Shown here piece after piece: positions 19,401-31,400 of a DNA stretch of 64,000 nt (position 1 is the stretch's first letter; every line of letters starts with the position of its first letter). Under the pieces are notes generated by a model. The model saw only the letters and a program-made list of their open reading frames with translations, was not told the DNA's origin and made no database searches. The stretch spans positions 22,886,711 to 22,950,710 of the forward strand of contig OY821741.1 of assembly GCA_963682055.1 (NCBI GenBank), read 5' to 3'. This DNA comes from Primula veris (taxonomy: Eukaryota > Streptophyta > Magnoliopsida > Ericales > Primulaceae). Both the position numbers and the translations under genes were made by a program.

Positions 19401-22400
19401 TGAAGAGCAATGCCGAGTTGTGCAACGAGTTACATAATTTTTTATCTGTGGTCGACCTCCCAGAGGGGCACGTTCCATCTTTGAAGGAGCTTTCCCAGCA
19501 TGGAAGGTATATAATCTCTTTTTTGATTTGCCTATATTTTCCTTTGCTAGTCTGCTAACCTAATAATGTGTGCTTTATATATTCAACGGAAATTGACCAT
19601 GTTTGCAAAAGCCATAAATTTTATTGAGTTTTTAAAACAATTCAATCAGATAATTATTATAGTGATATAAGTAATTAATATAGTGGAGTAATCAATTATT
19701 CACTGCTGTTGCCAAACAATGGGTCTAACTTTATGTCGAAGGTCCCAGTGCAAAACTTTCTTAGTGGTTGAAGACTATTTTTTGCCATTAGATATATTAC
19801 TTTATTACAAGTGTTGCGTGCCACTTTATGATTACGGAATCAACGAACAGTTGCAATGGACTTGTATGCCAGAAGTCACAACCCAATGCTTACCAAATTC
19901 AAAATTATTTTGTACAAAGAGGATCATGTGATAAGCATCTACTTGAAATTATAAAAAGGATTGCTGATTCTGATCTAATTCATGCATTCCCCTATAACTA
20001 TATTAGTATTATGGCTTTTCTTTTTTCCCCAATCAAGAAGCCTCTAAGTCATACGTATAATTCCCTTAACAGAGCAGAAACCAAAGAGAAAATGAAACTA
20101 ACTAGAAGTCTAGAACCCATAAAATTATAATGCAAGACCAATGAACAAGAAATTGGTTTATGAGTAAGGAGTTAGACCAGATAATTTTAATGCTTGAAAA
20201 CAAAAGCAACACCTGTCCACACAGAGTTTAAAAGGTTTTGATTTGCCATTAACATGAATTTCGTATAAAGCTTTCCCATCATACTCTAACTCGTGATAGC
20301 TATAATGAATAGTTTTGAATCAGTAATTATTATGTGCACCGTGCACGTGCACGTGCCAGACTTTGGCAAGAATCTTCTAATGATTTCAAATTCCTAAATA
20401 GCAGCTAAAGCATCCTTTGTACAGGTGATGGGGCAAGAATTTCTATTATCTAATGCATTTAAACAAATAATCTTCTTATTCCATGCCAGTGACTCTGGTT
20501 TAAAAGTTATTCCATTACAACTTGGTTGCTGTTAGGACTAGGAGGAAAAACATATCAGAGTATATTGTAGTCGGAAGGCTCCAACATGTGGTGATTACTG
20601 ACTGCCAACTCATCCATGAAGTGAAATTGATACTTACTTACTTTGGTTATAATTGTTATAGTATTATTAAACTGCTAGTCCTGAGTAACAAGTAGACAGG
20701 GCTTGTCAGAAATTAATTTCTTTAGTGATTCAGAAAATGGTTTGTATAGGGAATTAGGGATAACTTATCTTTCAGTTTGAATGAATGTCTAAAGCGGTCT
20801 TCAAAGCATTTGGCCCCGAAATAACGGGCTTAACATCTCTTTGTAATGATTTCCTTATGTTTACCTTGTGAGAAGGAAAGAGATTTTTATTTATTTTTGG
20901 CACTTTCTTTTAACGGGGTAGCTTTTAAAAAAATGAACTATTTTAAATGGGATTCAGAAATTCTTCAAATAATAGTAAGGGAAAATCTTCGTCGCTGTTG
21001 ATTATTTTTCCCTTCTTTGAATTTTTAGACAAGACCTTGCAAACATTGTTAGGCGCCGGGGATATAAACTTATTAAGCAGCTTCTTGCAACCTCAAAAGA
21101 ATCTGATGAAAATGGAAAACATGAATTAATTGGTAAACTAATGTTCCCATCTTTTTCTACCATTATATTTTTTGTATTAATCTCACTTATAAAGTCATAT
21201 TGACATCCAATTGTGCTATTGAAAGGTGGTGAACAGAAGCTTGAAGATATGACTAAAGATGTGGTCATTATTAATGAAGTTCAATTGCAGCAAAACCATT
21301 TTGAAAGTGCAAGTGGAGAAATTATCGAGGGTAATTTTAACATTGATGGTACGAGTAATGTAGTGTTAGAATATTCCCTACAAGATAAGGTGGCAAAATT
21401 TATTAAGAGTGGAGAGCTGGAAGGTACTTTCTCTGTTTGTTTATTTTCATCCTAAATTGTTGTTTCTAGTTATATTTTCCAGATACAAGATTATCTACTA
21501 GTTATTGATATGATTGACCCTGGAATGGGTTTTAATTATATATTCTTGAAAAAGTAGGGTACAGCCTTATCGTTTCTTAAATATGATCCTTGTGGGTTTT
21601 ACTTATACCATGTGGGTCACTTGATGGACTTAATTCTTCCAAAATATCTTGGTCCTAAACTCATTTTTATTCAGTAGCATAAAACATTTATACATAGGCT
21701 ATGTTTGGTTTTAGTTTTTAAGCTCCAGTTTATTATTTTTTATTGCTTAATAGTTGGACTCCATTCCGTTGGTGAGCTGAGCATTCTTTTTTGGGACTGA
21801 AAAACCTAGAAGTTATAAGTTGGATGAACCTAGATTTTTTCAGAAACTCAACCATTTAGCGTTTAATAGATAAAAGGCTGAATAGTTTTTCATATATCTC
21901 ATTGGTATTTATACAGAGAAGTCATAATCTATAATTTATCTAACATCAACCTAAAAGGAAATATCGACAACTATCAATTATATCTAATATATACTCGTAG
22001 ACTAATAAGGAAACATATTTCTAGAATAATAAGGAAACCACAAATAGATAAAATCTTCATAGCTGTACATGCCAACTCTCCCCCTAAAGTTGGTGCATAG
22101 ATATCACACATGCCCAACTTGGACATCGATGCATAGAAATGACCACTGCTAACGGCATGGGTTATCATATTAGCTAGCTGATCTGCGCTTTTAATATATG
22201 GAACTTTGATAGTTCCAGAATCAAGGTTGTCTTTAATGTAATTTCTGTCAAGTTCAACATGCTTAATTCGATCATGTTGTACTGGATTATTTGCAACCTG
22301 AATAGCTGCGGTATTATCACAAAAGAGCACCATAGGTTTATTTTGACCAAATCCAATCTCATCGAAAAGAATTTTAAGCCAGGTTAACTCTGTAGTCGCA

Positions 22401-25400
22401 TGATGAAGAGCACGACACTAGATAAAGACATCGCTTTTTGTTTCTTACTCCTCCAAGTCACCAAATTACCTCAGACAAAAGATACATACTCTGAAGTAGA
22501 CTTTCTGTCCAATCTGGACCCAACAAAGTCAGAATCTGTATACCCCTTTAATATCAAGGTGTTTATGTTTTGAAAACATAACACCTTTACCTGGAGAGTA
22601 CTTTAAGTAAGCCAATATACGGTTTACAGCCTTCATGTGTTGGTCACTAGGATTGTGCATGAATTTACTTACAATGCTAACTGCATATGACAAATCAGGC
22701 CTAGTGTGAGTAAGATAAATCAACTTTCCGACTAGGGTCTGGTATCTCTTCTTATTCGTGGGAGTTTGATCAGGATAGATAGTCAGACCATGGTTCACTT
22801 CAATGGGAGTATTTATAGCTTCACAAGCAGAGTTACCTGTTTCGTTCAATAGATCTAACATGTACTTTCTTTGAGAGATGAAGAGTCCTTGCTTAGACCG
22901 AGACACTTCAATGCCTAAAAAATATTTAAGAAACCCCGAGTCTTTCATTTCGAACTCCTTCGCCAAATGGTTTCAAAGCTTATCAATTTCAATGGTGTTG
23001 CTGCCTGTTACAATCATGTTATCAACATAGACAATAAGCAAAGTAATATCATCACCATGTCTTTTATAAAATAAAGTGTGATACGCCAAAGCTTGCTTAA
23101 ATCCATATTTTTTCATTGAGTGGCTAGACCTGCCAAACCATGCTCGTGGAGATTGTTTTAAGCTGTACAACGCCTTTTTCAGCTTGCATACTTTTCCTCC
23201 TTGTGGTGTAAATCCGGGAGGCAGATCCATATAAACTTCCTATGTTAAGTCCCCTTGCAAAAAGGCATTTTTCACATCAAACTATCGTAACGACCAGTCG
23301 AGATTGACTGCAAGTGAAAGTATTAATCGAATTGTATTCATCTTGTCCACGGGAGCAAACGTGTTTTGATAGTCAATTCCATAAGTCGAAGTGTAACCCT
23401 TCGCAACTAGTCTAGCCTTATACCTTTCAACTGTCCCATCTGATTTATGTTTTACTGTATATACCCATCTACATCCAACCGTCTTCTTTCCTTTAGGTAA
23501 CTCAACCATATCCCATGTGGAGTTCTTTTGTAGAGCTTTCATTTCTTCTACCATTACGCACTTCCACTTTGGATCTTTAACGGCTTCCTGAAAATGACTA
23601 GGAATACACACCAAAGACAACTGAAGTGCAAAAGCGAGACGAGTTTCAGACAAGCAATGATACGAAATATAATCAGACATCGGATAAACTATATTAGAAG
23701 ATGAGTTGGAGAAACCAAATTTATCAGGTTCTTTACGATCACGAAGAGGGTATCTCCTATTAATAGTCTTTCCATTCGAGGTAGCAGGTTCTGAAGTTAT
23801 AGGAATAGAATTATTGTCTGAAGTTGAATCTATAGGAGAAAGGACGTTTACCTCATCGTTAAGCTCGGATGACTCATCCGATGGCAAGGTAATATCATTA
23901 CGAGGAGTAGAATTTGTAGGGGGAAGGACAACATCATTCTTATTCCTTCTTGTATAAGTTTTTTCGAACAACCGCGCTAGTCTTTCTTGAGGTTCAACCT
24001 TAACATGATCAGGTTGATCTGATTCACTTACATTCTCCCCCTTACTCAAAATAGCTGGATCCTCTCCTTTCCTGAAGGTCCATATTCGTTTCTCTTCTAC
24101 CCATACACGTTCCTCTTCTTTACTATTAATCTCCCCCTGAAGAGGAACCAACTGTACTTCTCTACAAAAATAAGATACCTTCTCACAAAATTGAACATCC
24201 ATAGAGACATAGTATTTTCCTGAAGGGGGGTGAAAGCATTTATAGCCCTTTTGAGAATTCGAGTAACCAAGAAAAACACATTTAAGTGCACGAGGATCAA
24301 GTTTATCCCTGTGAAGAGTATGCACATGAACATAACACACACATCCAAAAACTTTCGGACCAAGGTTTAATGTAGAAGGAATAGAGTGAAAACGAGATAG
24401 CATACTCAAAGGAGTTTGATAGTCGATGACACGTGTAGGCATTCGGTTAATAAGAAAGGCACCGGTCATAACAACTTCTGCCCACCTCAAGAAGATGACG
24501 ATTCTTACGCTCCGCTATACCATTCTGTTTTGGAGTGTAGGTACAAGTTGTTTGATGGAGGATACCATTTTGTTTGAAAAAATCAGCAAAGGACAAATTA
24601 ACATAAGACTTTTGTCAGAATGAAAAACCTGAAGCTTGGTATGAAATTGTGTGTCAATCATCTTATAGAATTGAGGAATAATATATTTGACATCACTTTG
24701 AAATTTCATCAAATACACCCATGTTACCCTAGTACAGTCATCAATAAAAGACACAAAATATCTGTGACCAGAAGCAGTTGAGGTAGAAAACGGACCCCAA
24801 GTATGAACACAAGTAAACGGATAAGGACTTTTATTGAAACTCACTTTAAAAGAAAACGACGATTTTTATCATAAATACATTGTTCACATCTTAAACTCGA
24901 AACTGAAACATTGCAAAATAACCAAGGAAACAAACGTTCTAAATAATTAAACGACGGATGTCCCAAACGACAGTGCCATAATAGGATCTGTTGAATAATA
25001 GAACAATGTAGAAGCTTGAGAAGATTCCAGGTTTTGCTAAAAGTTGCTAAATGCTTCTAGCAACAAGTAATAAATATGTGTGGTGTTAGTTGGCAGTAGC
25101 ATTTAGTGCGGAATTCTGTAGAAGCTTAACCAGCTTATATAAGGCTGCTTATGTACTCAATTCTGAGATTAACAAATATAAAAATCATTCTACATATCTC
25201 TAAAATCTAACAAGGTATCAGAGCAGTTCTATCCTGCTTGTTAGTGTCTACAAATTTCGGCTTTGTTGGCGGGCGGCACTTGCCGCCCGCCCACCATATT
25301 ACTCCCTTGTCCGCAGCCTTAATTGCTGTTTTCTACCTCTTTCTGCAGCCTTCATTGCTGCAGTATAAAAACAAATTTGCGGCCTTCATTGCTGCTAAGT

Positions 25401-28400
25401 TTTCCTCTCGTTGCAGCCTTAATTGCTGCTGTTTTACCCCTAATTTAACGGCCTTAATTGCTGCATTTTCTTCACACATTTGCAGCCTTCATTGCTGCCA
25501 GGTTTTCAAATCTTTCACAGCCTTAATTGCTGCTTTTTCTCCTTAGTTAGCGGCTTTAATTGCTGCTGTTTTTCATCTCAATTGCAGCCTTAATAGCTGC
25601 TGTTTATCTCTTCTATTACAGCCTTCATTGCTGTTGTGCATATGCCGTTATTTGAGCAGCCTTCATTGCTGCTATATTTTCTTATAATACGGCCTTCATT
25701 GCTGTTACCTATCCGGTTCTCGATCAGCCTTCATTGCTGGCATTTTTTCTTATAATTCAGCCTCCATCGCTGCTTATTTTATTCCAGCCTTAACGCTGCC
25801 GTTCTTCCTTGTTATCAGTCGCTTTACCATCCATTCAAGGATGTCTGGTATCATAACAACTGCGCAGTCTGAAGAGTTTAAGGAGAAGTTGGGTTTAGCA
25901 CTGAAGTGTTTCAGAGATTAATCTCCAAGCTGGAAATTCCAGTTTGAGGGGGGGTGTTGAATAATGGAGCTATATAGAAGCTTGAGAAGATTCTAGCTTT
26001 TGTTAAAGGTTGCTAAATGCTTAATAAATAAGTTTGGTGTTAGTTGGCAGTAAGCATTTAGTGCAGAATTATGTAGAATCTTAACCAGCTTATATACTCA
26101 ATTCTGCATATGTACTCAATTCTGTAATCAACAAATATAAATATATTCTCCATATTTCTAAAATCTAACAGGATCTTCTCTTTAGCAGAACTTGCTCTTT
26201 CTACTTTAAAACCACGACCGGATTCGGATTTGAACTCAGTCGCCCCCTCAAAGTAGTACAAACCTCCTTTTTCTTTACCAATGCCAATCGTCATCTTCGT
26301 AAGATTGTCCTGAAACACACAGTTGGTAGAGTGAAATATTCCAGAACAGTTAAGACGTTTGGTAATTTAGCTAATAGAAAGCAAATTATTAGACAGGTCG
26401 GCTGCAAGTAAGACAGAAGACAGAGATAATTTCGAAGAGTGATACATTCCCGGCCCCGATAATTGGCATAGGAGTCCCATTAGCAACCTTTACAGACTTA
26501 ACATGCGAATACGTTAAAGAGTCGAGTATCGAAGAATTACTAGTCATATGATCAGTAGCCCCCGAATCAATAATCCAAGTAGTGGAAGAAACATAATTTA
26601 ACCTTTACAGACTTAACATGCGAATACGTTAAAGAGTCGAGTATCGAAGAATTACTAGTCATATGATCAGTAGCCCCCGAATCAATAATCCAAGTAGTGG
26701 AAGAAACATAATTTAAGGCTAAATCGGAATTACCTTCTTGAGCAGATATTCGAGATACATGAGAAGCAGAAGATGGTCTGTGAAAGCAACCTGGGAAAAC
26801 TTCTTGTTCTTCCTCTCATCTTGCTTTAGCTTAAATCACTCTGGATAACCATGCTTCTTCAAACAAACATCAACTGTATGCTTTGTACTATTGCAATGAG
26901 TACAAAAGCGGGATTGAGAGTGGACGGAACCAGTAAGGGGAGAAGAAATAACTGGCTGAGATTTCCACCTTTGAAAAGTCAAAGCCGAAGCCTCAGAATG
27001 ATCTTCGGTTCCCATCGTGATCTTTCTTTGCACTTCATGAAGAACTAGTGAATATGCTTCTTCCAGACTTGGCAAAGGAGATGTAGCCAGTACACGACTA
27101 CAAACGTGATCTAAGCTGTTGTCAAGACCAGCAGGGAACATATATAATCGATCCTCAATAATAGGCTTCCTTTGTTTCTCAATATCAACTGCACACGACA
27201 TATCATTAGGCCTTCGATAATCAAGATCCATAAAGTTAGAGTTCAACTTGTTGTAGTATTCAGCAAGAGGCCGAGCACCTTGACGCAACTGAAAGCACTT
27301 CTTCATCAGTTCATAAACCTGAGAAGAATCAGAGGCGTCAAGATAGCTCCTCTTAACAGCATCCCAAACTTTCTTGGCCGTTCCACACTGCACAAAGTGC
27401 GAAATTAAATTTCCGCTCATGGAATTAATGAGCCAAGACTTAACTAGGGCATCTTCAGCCTCCCACTCATTATAGCTCAAATCATCCTCTTTAGGCGCAA
27501 GCTTTTTCCTGTAATATAACCCTTCTTCCTTTTTCCAGCAATATGCATCTCCAAAATCTTAGACCAAACACGATAATTAGAACCATCCAATTTAATATGG
27601 ATAGCAGAAGAAGTCTCGTGAATGGTTAATGCGGAGGACATCTTGTTTAGAATGGTTTTAGTGTCATCGTTGACACCCATTATGACAAGTTAGGTGAAAA
27701 ATTATGACGGCTAGGGATTAGGGTTTCAGCAAAAAAAATAGAGGTAGCGGAATAATAGTCTTTTTATGGCTCTGGTACCAAATAGATAAAAGGCTGAATA
27801 GTTTTTCATATATCTCAAATACAGAGAAGTCATAATCTATAATTTAGGTAACATCAACCTAAAAGGAAATATCGACAAATATCAATTATATCTAATATAT
27901 ACTCCTAGACTAATAAAGAAACATATTCCTAGAATAATAAGGAAACCACAAATAGATGAAATCTTCATAGCTGTATATGCCAACTGGTTTTACTTAAAAA
28001 CTGCCACCGAACAAGTCCTCTTTTTGAGAGGGAACAGCAGAACAAGTGATGTCTTTCGTTGCAACAAATTTTGGTGAAATGTTAGTATTTAACAATTATT
28101 GCTCAGTACTTTGATAATGCGTAGCTGCTCTTGCTCAGATGATTGCTTTGACATTTCTCATGTTGTTGATGCTGTTCTTGGGAATGGTGGTAATAAGTCT
28201 GAAGATTTGAAGAAAGATTCAAATACTAATGCTAAAGAGAGCTTTTGCAATCGGGGTTCTGGTAAAAGTAACGCAGTTAAAAAATTGAATGAAAGTAAAT
28301 CACAATCCCAACCCGTTTTACTTCATGCCCCAGAGAACAACAGTCCAAAGTAAGTGCTACTGTAAATTTCACTGATCGTTTTTTCTGGTACCCATTAGGC

Positions 28401-31400
28401 ATTTGCAATTTTTGAGATTTATGGAGAAAGAAGGAAATGGCAAACAAATGTTACTTGTACTCAATTTCATTATTTACATTGTGTTTCATATACCCTTTGT
28501 GTTTCTGTAGAGATCTTTATAACCCAAATGAGAGACTATCAGTAGCCGATTGTGATGATCTCTCAGAAGTCGAGGTTGCAATGGATTTTCTGCTTTCAAG
28601 TGTCATTTTTTTTTTCTTTTGTTGAGAAATTGTTCATTTGACATGAATTCCTGTTGTCTTATAATACAGATAAGGAAGATTCATAATGAAACTGAAGTTA
28701 ATCGGCTCAAATTCATTATAGTGAATATCTTTCTCTACAATCTATAATGCCAAGCTATTTCTCTGATTAACATTTATCCAATTAGGCCTCAACATCTTTA
28801 TTTGTCATTCTATGACTTAATTTAGTTGTGCCTTTGTAGCATCAGAAGGAGCTGGAATTGTCTCACTTGAAGGAGGAGATTGAGAAGGAGACGGTAAATG
28901 TCTATATCTGGCTGAAATGTTAGTTATTCTGATAATTTGTTCCAATATACCCATAAAGCTTTCTCAAATTTAATATGTTAAATTGTCCCAAAAGATGGTG
29001 TAAAAGATTAATGTTGTTTATCTCGGGTAATTTTCACCTTGTTGTCTAATATACGATTTTTTACTTGAGTATATTAGTCTCCCTTGTGGTAGCTACAAGT
29101 GTTGCCTATTGGTACACAAACCATTTCATTACTAGACCCGAAAAAACTCTGTCCTGGAGCCCGAAGAAATTTTGTTATAGCTAGTAACTTTGCACCAAGA
29201 AACTGGTGATCATTATGAAAATGCAGATAAATGGTTTTACGTTTTACTTAGTTTATGATTAATAAATTTAGGGTTAGCAAGTTTTGAAAGATATCATTTT
29301 GATTGGAAATCTAGCCTTTAAAGGGACGGTTTTGTTTATTTAAATGAAAAACTAATTTGTTTAATTGTTTCTGTTTACAGAATGCTCTGTCTATTTTGCA
29401 CACTAAGGTAGAAAAGGAGATGAACAAAGCACAAAAACTCGTCTCAGAAAAAGATACAGAATTGCTTGCATCAGAGGACATCCTCTCAGAATTGAAAGAG
29501 GTCATTTACTCATTTAGACTCTTGGTGACTACGTTCCTTTAACAAGGTGCAAATGATTGATTTCTCTTTAAAAACTGATATGGAAAAAGTCAAGATATAT
29601 ATATTTGAGCTGCATGTATATTTGTATGCACTCAGAAAGGGAACTTTCTTTTCCTTCGCAATTTCTTATGATTATTTTTTGCACGTTAAACCTGTCACAA
29701 AATCATTGCTCATGACTTGAGATTGATTAAGACAACTACAAAGCTCCTGATTCTAATGTGATATATTAAGACCTCAAAACCCTGTCCTGACAAGGATTGG
29801 GAAATGATTTCCTGCAATAATCTCCATGATGATAAGAGTTCCATTATCTATCTTTTTGCATTTATGGAGATCTGAAACGTATTTTGAACATTTTGCTTTA
29901 TTTCAATTCCAAATTTTATACTTGATTTATTAAAAAGTTGTTGATAACACTTGTTTGAAAATTTACTACATTAGGTTCAAGTGCAATACATGGGTGCTGG
30001 TGAAACTGTACAAGTCGCAGGTAGCTTTAATGGGTGGCATCATCACATTACAATGGACCTACATTTGTCATCCAGTATCGTGGACCCTTCTAACAAATCA
30101 AGGTTCTTATAAGAACTAATGTTATTGCTCAACTTATTTTCTTGTTGAATGAGTTAGCCCCCTGTTTAGTCATATTTATTCTCTTTTTCTGTTTATATTG
30201 ACGGAATTTTTGAAGCTGATGATAATATTTGTTTAGTGAACCTGTTTGGCTGTTTCTGTTCCCACTATGCCAGAAAATTTGAAATATTGAGGGACAACTA
30301 ATCAAAAAAACTGTATTTTATGCTTCACTTTTGAGCATCATTCTTTTTCTTAGACTTGTAACATTGCGTTTTGATCTTTGTCTTTCTCTTCATTTCCAAG
30401 GATTCTCGTATAAGTAGTTTATCAAATCCATATTATTATTTGTAGATGTAATAGAAAATAATGCCACCTCCATAAACTCCATAATACTGTGTAAGACAGT
30501 AACTTGTTCATTTATCATGTTTCTGTTCTGGTCACTGGGAAAATGAATATAAATATAAGAACAGAAACAAAAGATTATTTTCTATTTTCTTTTGGCAAGT
30601 GATTCTTTTCTATCTCCATAAACTACTAATCTTCTTTCTTGTTACTGGAACAAGGGTGATACGGATAGAAAATTAATTGATAACGAATTCTTATTTAATC
30701 TTTAATTTCATTTTATGATGCATGTGAGTTTTCTTTCTCCTCCCTTGAGAAGTTCTTTGTTTACTCAGTCACTTCATTTTTTTTTACCTTCACTTAAGTG
30801 CATTACTTTATCATACAGTTAGTGTTTTGAGTTTTGTTCATTACATTCGAAATATTGGAGACTCCAGACCCTTTTCCTACCTTGCATTGCAAATTATTCG
30901 AACATCAAATATAAAATAAGTTGAAGTTTTAGATTTGTGTTTTTTTAAGCAAAGCTAGAAAACTAAATACATGTTTCTTTTTTGTTCCAGAAAAAGAAAC
31001 AGGAATTGGAAAAAACAATGCATACACAATTGAATTGAAAAAAAACTGTTTTCATTTATCTTTCTTTCATTTCCGTTAGCTTCGAGTAATGTCATTGATA
31101 AAGCAATAACTTTGATCGGCGTCGTTATGCTTTTCAACGATAATATAATAAATAAAAGATAATAAATATTGGACACATTGTTGATCTTTCTTATTGCTCG
31201 ATAATTGTACTTGCTCGGTTTACAATTTCTTATTACACTTGTGCTCGGTTTAATAATTTAATCTTGATCTTGGTCTTTATCTTTCTCTTCGGTGCTTGGT
31301 CTTTAATCTTGCTCGGTTTGCTTTCTAGTGAGATAAGCTCTGACAGATCTTTCTTTTATATCTTCTCTATCTAATTTTTCAGAGATTTTTCAGGTCTCTT

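Larger units (their letters stand above)
24989..26170 (+). mobile_element. TRIM (terminal-repeat retrotransposon in miniature)
   Basis: 1182 bp with direct terminal repeats 24989-25212 and 25955-26170, both TGTTGAATAA...TCTAACA. An exact 5-bp target duplication GGATC lies at 24984-24988 and 26171-26175. PBS GGTATCAGAGC (25214-25224) follows the left repeat and a purine tract TTGAGGGGGGG precedes the right one, so it lies on the plus strand. It has no coding capacity. It sits in the copia GAG-pre-integrase region. Repeat divergence is moderate, including indels. Confidence 0.92.
21865..27985 (-). mobile_element. Ty1/copia retrotransposon in intron 4, degenerate, with a TRIM inside
   Basis: Short LTRs: 21865-22077 (3') and 27781-27985 (5'), alike except for an 8-bp indel and several substitutions. 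Minus-strand PBS TGGTACCAGAGCC at 27780 matches initiator tRNA-Met with one change. A purine tract TAGGGGGAGAG precedes the 3' LTR. Order on the minus strand is gag, protease, GAG-pre-integrase, integrase, RT and RNase H, so it is copia. The possible target duplication is CGTTT/GGTTT (4 of 5). Frameshifts, stops and a 1.2-kb insertion make it inactive. Confidence 0.85.
21697..28018. mobile_element. possible small inverted-repeat element split by the copia insertion
   Basis: The left end GGCTATGTTTGGTTTTAGTT (continuing TTTAAG) pairs with the reversed right end GGACTTGTTCGGTGGCAGTT (continuing TTTAAG), as in plant MITEs whose ends start GG.CTTGTTTGGTT. Only about 200 bp (21697-21864 and 27986-28018) belong to it; the copia element lies between. 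No clear target duplication was seen. Confidence 0.35.

Noticed and set aside
25312..25800. Coding potential of the TRIM repeat region (102-codon frame)
   Set aside because: It is composed of short repeats between PBS and PPT of a TRIM, with no conserved protein.
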